From Rhyacophila brunnea (taxonomy: Eukaryota > Arthropoda > Insecta > Trichoptera > Rhyacophilidae): a stretch of DNA of 64,000 nt. Below, one piece after another: positions 47,401 to 57,677 of this stretch. Numbering within the stretch: the stretch's first letter is position 1; each line of letters begins with the position of its first letter. The DNA is taken from NCBI GenBank assembly GCA_022495005.1, contig JAGYXB010001022.1:744001-808000 (forward strand), given 5' to 3'. A model generated the notes under the pieces. The model was not told the DNA's origin and did no database searches. It was given only the letters and a program-made list of their open reading frames with translations. Both the position numbers and the translations under genes were made by a program.

Positions 47401-50400
47401 TATATTATTGTAAGATAAAAAAATAACTTTAATTTTTTTCTGCGTTGGAAATAGAATCTAGTTTACCATGCCGATTGCCGGATTACTTTTGGTTCGCTCG
47501 CACTCATAACTTTATTATTATTTAAGAATGATTATACGACAATGTGGCACATGTCAAAACGTGTACGGTTTATCACCAGTTTCGTATGGTTATAAAAAAA
47601 AGATACAATATGAAATAGATACCTACATAATTAGTAAAAAAATGTATTTTTCAAAATTTGCTATTGAAAAGGTTTATTCTGGAAGTAAAATAGGTAGATG
47701 TTTAATTGCTTCTTCGATCAACCGGATTTATTCCGGATATAGTCTGTGAAAGCAAAAGCAATATAATTCTAAATTATACTTCTTCTCAGGAGAGCCAAAA
47801 TAAGTTTGAGTTTTGAACAATTTTGTATGTGAATTTCTATGTTTCTGTGTGAAATGACCAATGTGGTGACATTGATTCGACTTGATGCATAATTTAAGCG
47901 ATAGATATAGTTAATTTGGCAAAATTATTTAACCTATTTTAAAAAAAATCAGACTCAGTGCCTTATTTGGCAGCATTCTGGCTAGCGTGTAATGTCTTAA
48001 GGGGGGACATGCTCAGCCGTAGGTCAAAATGGAGCTTTTGTTCTATTTTGAAAGCATGATCCTGGACATACCTTAAACGTTGTAGATAATCTATTTATAT
48101 AATTTTGAAGCCTTATTATCCTTTATATTTATTTTAAACATTTGATGACTGCATAAAGTATTTTTATTACATAAAATAGTATTCTTTTAAACCTCTCGCT
48201 CTAATGTTTTAGAATATAGTCATATTTCAGTATATAAATGTGCAGCAGTGGTAAGATTTTTTACATTTATTAATTTTTAAACGCTTTTATAAAACCATCA
48301 TCATGTACCGTTTAAAATTTTTTTTTTTTCGGTTAGGTACATGTTCAAACACGCGCGTTAACATCATTTTACTCCCTACTTCAATTATAGTTTGTCGATT
48401 TATGGCTACGGCCATATGTTGTAGCTTCACCACTGGGGAATGCCAAAAGAAATGGCGTATTTCAAAAAAACACTATCTTATTCTTAGGTCAATAATTATT
48501 ATAAAGCAATCATTATTCGTAGGATGTTTCTCACACTTGAATGGTCAAAGACATAGCTTATAATTAGTATCTTTAGAATTATCTTCAAATGTGTTAATCT
48601 TGCCCATTTTTTGAATAATAAAATGCCTAATTCTTGTCAAATTTGGGATCACAGAGATTATCAATATAATTTTGTTATCGTAAATATTTCACTATAATAA
48701 TGACGATATAAATTATACTGATGGTTTTATAAATGCGTTTAAAAATTATTAAATGTAAAAAATCTTAACACCACTGCACATTTCGAGGGCTTAGTGTCAA
48801 ACAACACTATCTACAAAAGTGCAACTTTACAGGAGAGCCAAAAATCGTTATTTTAGATTCTTGTAACTCAACAAGGGAAATGTTTATTTAAAACCTAATG
48901 TTAATATTTCATAATTTATTGTGTATTGTACATTTATTTTGTTTATGATGATGTTAAAATTCATAGGGATCGTTTTAAAAAAATATGAAAAAATATGGTA
49001 ACTTATGTAGTTAGCGTTAAATTTTACTGACGATTTAATAAGAAATTAAAAAAGATTGACATAATGTTGTTTGACTATCATGTAGCCGTAAATGTAAAAT
49101 AACGTTATCTCAAAAAAAAAAAAAAAATACTTTTTTGTAGATAACGTTGTCTGACTTTAAGCACTTGATTTATGTACTGAAATATGACTATATTCTAAAA
49201 TATTAGAGCGATCGGTTTAAAAGAATACTATTTTATGTAATAAAAATACTTTATGCAGTCACCAAATGTTTAAAATAAATATAAAGGATAATAAGGCTTC
49301 AATATTATATAAATAGATTATCTACAACGTTTAAGGTATGTCCAGGATCATGCTTTGAAAATAGAAAAAAGCTCCATTTTAACCCACGCTGAGCATGTCC
49401 GCCCTTAATATGTTTAATATGTAAATAATATGCTATGTACACCATAAAAAAAAAAAATTAGAAGATTTCTTTGTTCCGGTTCAGTAGTTTGCCAAGTTAT
49501 CACTGTTATTGTGTAGAAATATTCTTGTTTTATTCAATACCATTGTAAATTTATCTCTGCTGTTTCAGATATAAACACTTCCCTGCCCTCGGTAAGAAGA
49601 TGCATCATACAACACTGCTGGAGGAATTCATTTTTTGGACTTTTAAATATGAGTTCCCTCAAAACGTTGTCTGTTTTCTTCTCAATATGCTGCCTGATCA
49701 AGATTATAAGGTCAGTATTGCCCAATGGTGAAGATTCGATAGTAAACATTTAGTGAACACCTTGACGTGTAATGAAAATTGATTTATTTGTGCGTATTTC
49801 AATAAATTAGGCACAGTGTGAGTAAAGAGTGACATCTATGTAATTTCAATGAATCTATGAGTTATTTTGATCTTAGAGCGGAATGCAGAAACATTTGTCA
49901 TAACTAAAATTTCCTTAGCAGAAAACACTATGCAGAAACACTGTCCTTAGTTAAGATCATTTTTATTGAAAATAATACCATATTTAAAAATTCTCGTTAG
50001 GTAAATTAGGTAAATTATTTTATAATTGTTAAACGATGACAAAAATATGACAACTGCATTTTATAAATGCAATAACTATAAATACATATTAATATTTAAT
50101 TATAATACTCTTATGTTTCCGTTATAAGTCATTATACGTGATTCCACAGGCACCACAAGATTTTTTTTTAACATAGTAACACTAGCGTCTATTGTCATTC
50201 TTTATCTGGTATTTTGTATTTCTGCGGGCTGGCGTATAAAAATAAAATAATATTCTGCAAGTACATGCCAAACGAATTAACACTATCAATATCCATATTG
50301 AGATACATTGTTAAATGAATTTGAGTGTATGGACTGTGTTATAGACATGCGAATTTATTTTGACAGCAGCTGTCAGTGGTAAATGGTAATACAGAAGGGG

Positions 50401-53400
50401 GCGTGTTCATAACAAAAGTTGTCTATGGTTAAGGATTCCTTAACTCTATACTCAGGATTGTCTATAGTTAAGTCATGCTTTTCGGCGACTTATCCTTAGG
50501 AACGAAATCTTAGATTGTGCATTCCGCTCTTAATTCACATCTTTATAATGTATGAAAACCAGTGGTGACATCTTGTTATCTTAACCAAATATCCGCAATT
50601 CCTTGGTAAATTGCAATGGGTGATAATACACGGTATACTAAAATGGTGTGTCTAGTGAGAGACCAGTATAGATAACACATTCAGTGAGTGGTACTCATAT
50701 ATAACAGACGTATATATAGGATCGTAAGTTCTATCCGAAAGGATGCTCCCTGTAAGTGGCGCCATCTATTAATTGGTGTGACTATGTATTTGGACCATGT
50801 GAGCTCCAAAACTCAAAAAAGTATTAACAATTATAAAAACAAAATTGTGTTAAAAATAAATAAAAGACCATATTTCGAGTCAGATACAGTTGATTGTAAA
50901 AAATAATACAGTTAACTTGGTTATTATGAGGAAGATGGGACCGATTGAATTTGCTCGTTATAAGCATTACTCGTTATCTTGTTATATAATATTTTTCGCG
51001 CCACGTTCTATTTAAGGCTATACCTCAGTTGAGGCATGGTCTAAAAAGATCGTGGCTGGGCGATGCGCGGATTGTGGGTCGCGGGTGCAAATGACGCATG
51101 CCGAACGAAATATAATTTCTCATATAAATCCAACATGCCTCCATTTAATGTTCTGTTTATTGTTCTATTAGTAACAATAATAATATATTCATTGACATGT
51201 TTTCTTTTTAAAGTAAATGGGTAACGTTTTTAGTCATCTTTACACGATTTAAGAATTGATACCCCCGTCGCCATCACGAAACAAATTGACGTATTGACAC
51301 CTCGAGGTTCGCTCTCCGAATGCCAGCGAGTCCAAAATTTCATCGTGCCTATAGTTGAAAATTATTTGCCGTTTCACTGATGTATCTATCGTCTTAAGCA
51401 TGAACATAAAAAATCTGAAAACCATCGTAAAAATCCCTGAAACAAGCATGGCATTCATAAACTACAAAAGAAGTTGTTTATTGTAATGAAGTGCTGAGCC
51501 GTCGGCGCTGGTAGCTACCTACTGACTTCACAAAGCATGGATTTTTTACATGCAATTTCAACCATATGCGTAGATACTTTTTCAATGTTGTAACACCAAA
51601 TAACCACCATCATAAACATAATCCGATCCCGGTGGCATTGGTCTAGTTAACTGCCCGGTCGGATTTTATTGCTTAGAGTCGAAAATGTTGTTTTTAAACG
51701 ATCGACACATTAACAGTTTTGCTCGGTATACCCGAGAAGTAGCTCGTAATAAAAAGAATAAATGTATGGAGAAAATCATAAACTAAAATGTCAACGAATG
51801 TTTCCTCATTACATCCGAGATCTCGCTATTTCTATGATCGTAATAACCAAGTTCGACTGTAATAATAATAATGTTGACATTATGAATAACAACATAAATT
51901 TATGAGGATATAATTATGTATAATAATAATCGTAACGCACTCCGACCATTGGTGGTAATTATTTGTCAGCACTTCCTGTCGGATTAATGACTTTATTAAT
52001 TTCCCATGTGTAGTCTGAAGATTTCATTATAAATTTTCATCGCTTGCTGTTATTTTGCGAAGCCAAAAACCCAACAAACAGATAAAATATTAATACAAAC
52101 TCCGAAACAGTAATTTTAAAATTTAATGTCAAATAAAATGAGACTGGTCGCCATTTTCACTTTTGTAAGGATGCGCGAATATAATATAGATATTTTATAT
52201 ACGTAATTTACTAAAACGTAAACTTCTTTACATATTCATGTTTACGTTGGTTGATTTGCAAACATGAAAATTACAATACCATCAGTATTTCGATGCCACG
52301 ACTGGACAGAATTTTCAAGGGATATCGTATTGGGGTGATTCTGATGTTTAAGATATCAAAATCGCTGTATGGAAGAAACAGTGGTACCCAAGGTGCACTA
52401 CATGTCCACAGTGACGTTCTAAAACCCACTTGTTCGATGAAATGATTCAGTTTGGTGGAAATAAGTGACATCTGAGAGCTAAGGGATGCATTTATCCAGT
52501 AGTCGGATGATGATTATTATCGTCCTAGTTACATTTCTATAATGCGCTCGCAGTGATTCTTAGAGCTAATGGGTAATATTTGTTTGTGATTACAGGAACA
52601 CTTGACGCGGACGTTTGTGATGCACTATGCCCGGATCCCTCTGGTGCTGGAGCTGTCAGCAGACCCTGATATGCTCAGTAACCGCGTAGTGCACATGTCC
52701 GTGCAATTGTTCTCCAACGAGGCCCTCGCCCTGCGCATGGTCAACCAGCTCAATCTCCTCCACGTCATGGTCATCTCCCTCAAGGTCATGATGACTAAGA
52801 TACTCGTCAGGAATACCTTGCATGGTGGGTGTTTATTCTCTTCTTCGTGATTATATATTTATGGCTTAACGGCCCACATGCTCAGCGTACGTCAAAATGG
52901 AGCATTTATGCTATTTTCAAAGCATGATCCTGGACATTCCTTAAACGTTGTAGATAATCTATTTACATAATTTTGAAGCCTTATTATCCTTTATATTTAT
53001 TTTAAACATTTGATGACTGCATAAAGTATTTTTATTACCTAACCAAAATTTTTTTATTTTTTTTTAAAACGGTACATGTTCAAACACGCGCGTTATTATG
53101 ATCTTACTCCCTACTTCATTTATCGTTTGTCAATTTATGGCTACGGCCGTATGTTGTAGCTTAGCCACTGGAAAATGCCAATAGAAATGGCGTATTTCAA
53201 AAAAATACTACCTTATTCTTAGGTCAATAATTATTATAAAGCAAACATTATTCGTAGAATGTTTATCACATTTGAATGGTCAAAGACATAGCTTATAATC
53301 AGTATCTTTAAAATTATCTTTAAATGTGTAAATCTTGCCCATTTTTTGAATAATAAAATGCCTAATTCTTGTCAAATTTGGGATCACAGAGATTATCAAT

Positions 53401-56400
53401 ATAATTTTTTATTGTAAATATTTCACTATAATAATGTCGACATAAATTCTACTAATGGTTTTATAAATGCTTTTAAAAATTAATGAATATAAAAAATCTT
53501 AACACCACTTCACATGGACGTACTGAAATATGACTATATTCTAAAACATTATAGCGAGAGGTTTAAAAGAATACTATTTTATGTAATAAAAATACTTTAT
53601 GCAGTCATCAAATGTTTAAAATAAATATAAAGGATAATATGGCTTCAAAATTATGTAAATAAATTATCTACAACGTTTAAGGAATGTCCAGGATCATGCT
53701 TTGAAAATAGCATAAAAGCTCCATGTTCACGTACGCTGAGCATGTCCCCCCTTAACTAAAAGCTTTTACATATACAGTATAACCTCGTTTTTACGTGCCC
53801 AGAATTCACGTTTTCCCGGCAATTGCGTGTAATTTTTTCAATCCCGATGTATTTCAGTACATTTAATACCCGCATTCACGTTTTTCTTTCCCGCGATGTA
53901 CGTCGGAAATATTCAAAATATGCGAGTTACACGCGCTTGACAATGATTGGGTCGTAACATTCGAACGGCGTAAGGTGTTTGGAGGGAAAACTCCGTGTCT
54001 TTAGAACGGCGCACGGTGATTGGTCGGCGAGCGACGCTGTGATTGGCCCGAGTTCGGCGCTTGCCATTCTGATGAAGAAGAGGTTGATATTCTAACAAAA
54101 GAAGAAGCAATGAGGTTCACCGAGGGCTTAAAAACCTACTTTACAAACTTTGCTGATATTCAAGATGACACTTTTAAATGTTTATATAGTCTTGAAAGAG
54201 AATTACATAACAAAAATGCAACAAACATACATGATTTTTTTAATAAAAATTAAAAAATTTTCATTAAAAATTTAAATTGAATGTTGTTTTTTAATAAAAC
54301 GTTATTTTTTTAGAAACATAAAATTTAAAAGTTCTTTTTTTCCCCCCTTTTACATTTTCCCTCCAATTAGGTTTTTTTTTTTCAGTCCCTTAAAAAACGT
54401 AAAATAGGGGTTATACTGTACTACGAATTTCACGAAGTCCGACCACCCGAATCTTCCGGTTTTGTTCAGTTTTTCACAAAATTGATTAAAAGTCTATTGC
54501 TCATAATGCCTGTCAAATATCACAATGTCACAAATGGAGGAAAGAGGGGAGGCAAAACCTTAGACCGATTCAAGTTGAAAATTCACAATGATCTGAAATC
54601 AATATCTAATCACAAAAACCAAAGAATTTGAATTAATAAGAGGCAGATTGTGGAATGTTTATAGTATTATTAAATTAGTACGGTAGATAAATTAATATTT
54701 TTTATATTGGCAGCACTGAATACCTACATTGTTTTTAATTATACTACAATAGGAGCCTGCTTGTTAATGTTTTGGTTTGGTGATTTACAATTTTATTTTA
54801 GATTAAATTGACCCTACTTATAAAAAGGTTGTGCTTTACCGATGTAATGATGATGGTTCATTGTATGACAAACTTGTTAAAACGCTTGTGACACTATTGC
54901 TAGGCGTATGTCTATCAGTGAATTTGTTTTCTGTCTTCAGATCAATATAAGAATCGTCACCGTGTGATAGACTGTGCACGCCGCGTGATGAAGGAGCACT
55001 GCTACTGGCCGCTGGTCTCTGACTTCAACAACGTACTCTCGCACAAGAGCGTGGCGCTCGTCTTCCTCCGGGAGGAGACCCTCATCGACATGTGGTTTGA
55101 ATTCCTCTCCATGCTGCAAGGTGACAATATGATCATTTTTCACATTGTTTGGGAAATGCTTTTGACCGAGTGGTTTTATACTCTCGGAGTAGGTGGTATG
55201 TGGAAGATTTTTTGGAGGCACGGCCTGGACTCTACAATTTATGCTCTGTCACGCCATTCTCGAGAGCATGGACGGGTTCTCGATACACGGACCTCATAAT
55301 TTTTGATTATTGTGTCAATAGTTTTACCACGTTTAATCTGAATTTTTTTTTATGCGAAAAAACACAATAATTTTTAACTACCGTATTTTTTGTCTAAACT
55401 GGAAATTTTAAGTCTATAATCCAATAAATATAATCTAAAAAAAAACAGGTTTGACCGACGTGAAATCCTTCTTGTATACTTAATTGTTCATTGGTTTCTA
55501 TTGTGTTTTTTTCTCGTTATATTGGTGACCCTTTAGGGCTGATATAACGAGAAAAAAACATGATGGTCACCAAAAATCTGAACAGCTTAACACTAAGGGA
55601 GGGATAAAATGCAGGCAATGGATTTTCTTCCTTATGTTCTTTGTTTATTTTCTCGTATTCAGAGGATGGGTTCATAACTGTAATGTATTCTCAATATTGT
55701 AGAATAAACGATAACTTTGTTAAAACTGGATGGCTGCCAATGACGTCTTAAGACGCGAACTTTTCCGTGAACGGAACGCCGCTCATACAAAGATGACATC
55801 TTTGGATGTCCTGCTTTAAACGGGAAACGGGGGGTAAATCAATTATTTTAAGCATACAATTATGTTGAACACACGACATATATTGGGAATGTCGTCACGT
55901 ACTCAGAATTGAAACAGAATTCGTTTTTACCACTTGAAACGTAAATTGATTTAATTTTTGCAATAAAATTCGCAGCGTGCAAGATACCGCCATACACCTA
56001 CCGGCTTATTAGTAAAAAGGTTAAAGAACTTTGTAACATGAAAGAAATGTAATGATTGCTAATTCACATGCACACATGGACAAAGTGGGAGAAGATTTAA
56101 AATGATTCATAAATGATAATCCACATGTCATGTAAAGTTTTATTTAGTGATCATTTTTAATGTATTTTTGACACATCCTGGGAAAATTGGGAAATAAAAT
56201 CTAATAGTAGTTATGTTCTCTTCAAATTAACCACTAATGCAAAGTCACTTGTTGCTAACATAATTAGTAGAGACCAGGGGTCATATTTTTGCTTCATCCA
56301 TATCAACATCATAGGTTATTAATTTGAGGCATTCGAGATGGTGCTATATGGACTGACACGATGACAATTATTGACATCTTTGAACAATTAGGAAAGGACT

Positions 56401-57677
56401 GAGAAATTCTTGGAAGTACCAAAACCAAAAAACTGCAGCACCTCAGTCACATTATGAGAGGACAAAAATATAGCGTACCCAAGACATTGCATTTAGTGGA
56501 TTAATGTATTACTAAATAGGTCCTGGCAGTAGTTAGTGGAGTGAAGATCATACTGATGATGACCGACCACCTATATATTATGTATTATTTCCTTCAGGTA
56601 TGAACGTAAACGTACGCGAGCTTGGCACCCATGTGGAATTTGAACCGTCATCATATTATGCGGCGTTTTCCTGCGAACTGGAAGCGTCGGCCTACCCCAT
56701 GTGGTCGGTGATCTCCCATCTCACCGACAGCACTCATGCAGACCTTGCCAAGAAGCTCATCCGGTACTGCCTGGCCTATCTGACGAGGTGGCTCGATGCT
56801 ATATCCTTCTCCAGACCACACATTGACGGGGTAAGCTTTATTTATATTGTTTGTTATGATTAAAGAGTTTGGAAAATAACTGGAGGGAGTCTTATAATCC
56901 TAATGATAAAAAATGAAAATTACATAGAATTGTACAGATTGGTTTATTAGTTGATATCGGGCTCTATGCTGTAACTAGGGACGTTGAAGGCACTCGCAAA
57001 ATGATGTCATTGTGACGTATGCGCAATACACGTATCGAAGCAAGGCACCCAATGCGCATAGATATTATTATGCCCACACACTTATTTGTGTATGGGGATA
57101 ATTGTTAACGATACTATTTGAGTAGCGTAAATTTCTCAAAGAGTATATGACTCACTCCAGCAGGGTCGACAAATGCGTCACAATGATGTTATATGACGTC
57201 ATTTTTCGAGTGACTTCAATGTCCCTAGTTACAGCATAGCGGTGCAGATCTTCCCTCTTTCACACCAGCAACTATTCAAGAATAATACTTAGTATTTTAG
57301 TCTAGATACTAAGCGCTAATTTATAAAGTTTTTTATTTTCTGAAACCCATCTCATGATCTATTATGAGCCCCATGTTTTTTTTATACGGTTTTCTACTGT
57401 GTAGATCGGGGTACTTAACATTAAAATGTTGTCGGATTGTTGTCAGTCGGAAAACAATCACTTCCAAAAAATTATCATCGGATTCATTTCCCTAGTTTAA
57501 TGTTTCGATGATTTGTTTCAGCCGGAAGTGATGAGGGCGTCGTTTCATTTCCCGCTGCACCGATATCTGGCAGCTTTCATCTGCCAAGCGGTTCGCCACA
57601 TGGAGGTCCCCATCGCCGAACTCGTGCCCCAGACAGATCTGCTACTCCTGCTCATGATGCATCCTCTCAGAGTCCAG
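41220..57677 (+). CDS. UBR3: E3 ubiquitin-protein ligase UBR3, internal part (nine exons)
   Basis: UBR3 is a RING-type E3 ligase of the UBR-box family. Nine exons are seen: 41220-41433, 43340-43468, 44056-44191, 46733-46854, 49569-49710, 52596-52824, 54941-55120, 56598-56830 and 57522-57677. They total 1541 nt, two bases of a split codon plus 513 codons, with every GT-AG junction in phase. The first exon carries the UBR box with its zinc-ligand Cys/His and the phrase [14 protein letters not shown], as in animal UBR3; [16 protein letters not shown] also matches. Animal UBR3 is around 1900 residues, so the start exon(s), the RING and the C-terminal domain are not in view. Introns are filled with transposon debris; no frameshift or stop breaks the exons. 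Assignment to UBR3 rather than UBR1/2 rests on the UBR-box sequence and the following helical region and is secure. Confidence 0.95.
41476..43339. other. UBR3 intron, no delimited element
   Basis: A - strand open frame of 141 codons (42143-41718) lies here, with residues such as [21 protein letters not shown] could not relate it to a known family, and it may be a degraded pseudogene or chance. The rest is AT-rich intron. Confidence 0.35.
43340..43468 (+). CDS. UBR3: UBR3 exon
   Basis: The acceptor is tttttccag and the donor gttagt. It completes the UBR box ([20 protein letters not shown]) and starts the helical region ([19 protein letters not shown]). The split GGA codon joins it to the previous exon. 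Confidence 0.93.
43722..43752. repeat. short intronic hairpin
   Basis: GACATTGCCAATG pairs with CATTGGTAATGTC across a 5-base loop in the intron between exons 43340 and 44056. Confidence 0.6.
44056..44191 (+). CDS. UBR3: UBR3 exon
   Basis: The acceptor is tattttgcag and the donor gtatac. It encodes [20 protein letters not shown] and [20 protein letters not shown], ending NPQ. Phase fits both neighbours. Confidence 0.93.
44465..44930 (-). pseudogene. LINE C-terminal remnant in UBR3 intron
   Basis: On the - strand, broken frames read [19 protein letters not shown], then [28 protein letters not shown] and [18 protein letters not shown] before a stop. This is the pattern of the far C-terminus of insect LINE proteins (K-T-R-K-L-Q-Y-L-G-H-I-M-R ... 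I-A ... I-A-D). Several stops make it inactive. Confidence 0.65.
44937..45275 (+). pseudogene. mariner remnant, 3' part
   Basis: The frame reads [20 protein letters not shown] then [20 protein letters not shown], which includes the third catalytic Asp region of mariner transposases. One in-frame stop (after DDSHYK) and the C-terminus GDYVEK with its normal stop follow. The right terminus TTCTGGGATTACCCTCG then TA looks like a mariner inverted repeat. The left half is missing. It is a different mariner lineage from 25532-26833. Confidence 0.85.
45290..45639. mobile_element. 350-bp GGG-ended element in UBR3 intron
   Basis: The left end GGGTCTAGGACGATTTGGCA and right end (inverse of GGGAATGGGACGATTGGCCT) are inverted repeats. 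GTTTATCC flanks exactly on both sides (45282-45289 and 45640-45647). This copy fixes the ends and the 8-bp duplication for the family at 584 and 21633. It lies 14 bases from the mariner remnant. Confidence 0.85.
45836..46318 (+). mobile_element. candidate solo LTR or promoter-bearing element
   Basis: It starts TGTGTTTA and ends TAAACACA, the TG...CA inverted ends of an LTR. It holds a TATA box (actatataaggcgacattg near 45980), a GC-rich upstream part and AATAAA-like signals near the right end (aaaataaacaca). No target duplication flanks it. The inverted repeats extend outward by three bases (ACC/GGT), which is odd for an LTR, so an inverted-repeat DNA element is the alternative. Confidence 0.4.
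46733..46854 (+). CDS. UBR3: UBR3 exon
   Basis: The acceptor is ttcttctccag and the donor gtaagt. It encodes [20 protein letters not shown] and [20 protein letters not shown]. Confidence 0.92.
46911..47400. mobile_element. 490-bp pogo-like element
   Basis: CAGTCGAACTCGGTTATTAC starts the element and its inverse (GCCAAGTTCGACTG) ends it, with TA on both sides (46909-46910 and 47401-47402). The subterminal 'gagatctcggatgtaatgag' is shared in inverse with 50909-51859. TIR form and TA duplication fit pogo/Tigger. Confidence 0.75.
48001..49404. mobile_element. 1.4-kb long-arm foldback, TTAA-flanked
   Basis: The arms of about 250 bp start GGGGGGACATGCTCAGC and end GCTGAGCATGTCCGCCC, enclosing 'catgatcctggacat', 'ccttaaacgttgtagataat' and 'ttgatgactgcataaagtat' in inverted copies. 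TTAA flanks both sides (47997-48000 and 49405-49408). A second inverted pair lies inside (48240-48305 with 48719-48785), so foldbacks are nested. There is no recognisable transposase. Confidence 0.85.
49569..49710 (+). CDS. UBR3: UBR3 exon
   Basis: The acceptor is ctgtttcag and the donor gtcagt. It encodes [20 protein letters not shown] and [20 protein letters not shown]. It lies between complementary intronic elements (46911/50909 and 48001/52870). Confidence 0.93.
49876..50529. mobile_element. 654-bp Harbinger-like element
   Basis: GAGCGGAATGCA at the left and TGCATTCCGCTC at the right are perfect inverted ends. TTA flanks both (49873-49875 and 50530-50532), a PIF/Harbinger-type duplication. 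Near both ends 'ccttagttaag' or 'ggttaaggattccttaac' motifs recur. It is non-coding. Confidence 0.75.
50909..51859. mobile_element. pogo-like element interrupted by a TTAA element
   Basis: CAGTTAACTTGGTTATTATG and the inverse of CAGTCGAACTTGGTTATTAC mark the ends, with TA on both sides (50907-50908 and 51860-51861). Its interior is the inverse of 46911-47400, with 'gttttcagatttt'- and 'acaaaagaagttg'-type blocks. The TTAA element 51016-51393 is inserted near the left end. Confidence 0.75.
51016..51393. mobile_element. TTAA-flanked element, copy D (378 bp)
   Basis: It is bounded by TTAA (51012-51015 and 51394-51397) and nested in the pogo-like element 50909-51859. It is very similar to copy B without the 295-bp insertion. 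Confidence 0.82.
52596..52824 (+). CDS. UBR3: UBR3 exon
   Basis: The acceptor is gtgattacag and the donor gtgggt. It encodes [20 protein letters not shown], then [20 protein letters not shown] and [19 protein letters not shown]. It is markedly GC-richer than its introns. Confidence 0.94.
52870..53751. mobile_element. 882-bp long-arm foldback, TTAA-flanked
   Basis: It is a shorter sister of 48001-49404, with arms of about 200 bp from 'cacatgctcagcgtacgtca' to 'tgacgtacgctgagcatgtc'-like ends. TTAA flanks at 52866-52869 and 53752-53755. It lies 45 bases after the exon ending at 52824. Confidence 0.83.
53775..54418 (+). mobile_element. 644-bp pogo/Tigger element with transposase tail
   Basis: CAGTATAACCTCGTTTTTAC starts it and GTAAAATAGGGGTTATACTG ends it, with TA on both sides (53773-53774 and 54419-54420). 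The open frame to 54253 encodes [20 protein letters not shown] and [20 protein letters not shown]. This resembles the C-terminal tail of Tigger-type transposases, where a short helical segment follows the DDE domain. The catalytic part is deleted. Confidence 0.8.
54941..55120 (+). CDS. UBR3: UBR3 exon
   Basis: The acceptor is ttctgtcttcag and the donor gtgaca. It encodes [40 protein letters not shown] and [20 protein letters not shown]. Confidence 0.94.
55502..55562. repeat. intronic hairpin
   Basis: GTTTTTTTCTCGTTATAT pairs perfectly with ATATAACGAGAAAAAAAC around a loop of about 20 bases. Confidence 0.7.
56320..56520 (+). pseudogene. LINE C-terminal remnant in UBR3 intron
   Basis: Broken frames read [10 protein letters not shown], then [20 protein letters not shown] before similarity ends. 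This matches the K-T-x-K-L-Q-x-L-G-H-I-M-R-x-x-K-Y motif seen also in the remnants at 18617 and 44465. Confidence 0.65.
56598..56830 (+). CDS. UBR3: UBR3 exon
   Basis: The acceptor is tttccttcag and the donor gtaagc. It encodes [40 protein letters not shown] and [20 protein letters not shown], and ends on a full codon. Confidence 0.94.
56967..57236. mobile_element. 270-bp TA-flanked element, CRE-rich family
   Basis: TGCTGTAACTAGGGAC and its inverse GTCCCTAGTTACAGCA start and end it, with TA on both sides (56965-56966 and 57237-57238). The arms continue through TTGAAGKCACTCG. The interior shares 'catagatattattatg', 'tatttgtgtatggggataat' and 'gtcacaatgatgttatatga' with the elements at 11961 and 13559. 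Confidence 0.75.
57522..57677 (+). CDS. UBR3: UBR3 exon (last one recognised)
   Basis: The acceptor is atttgtttcag and the donor gtgagt. It encodes [40 protein letters not shown] and [12 protein letters not shown]. It is exactly 52 codons. The protein must continue, but no next exon could be found up to 62365. Confidence 0.93.
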
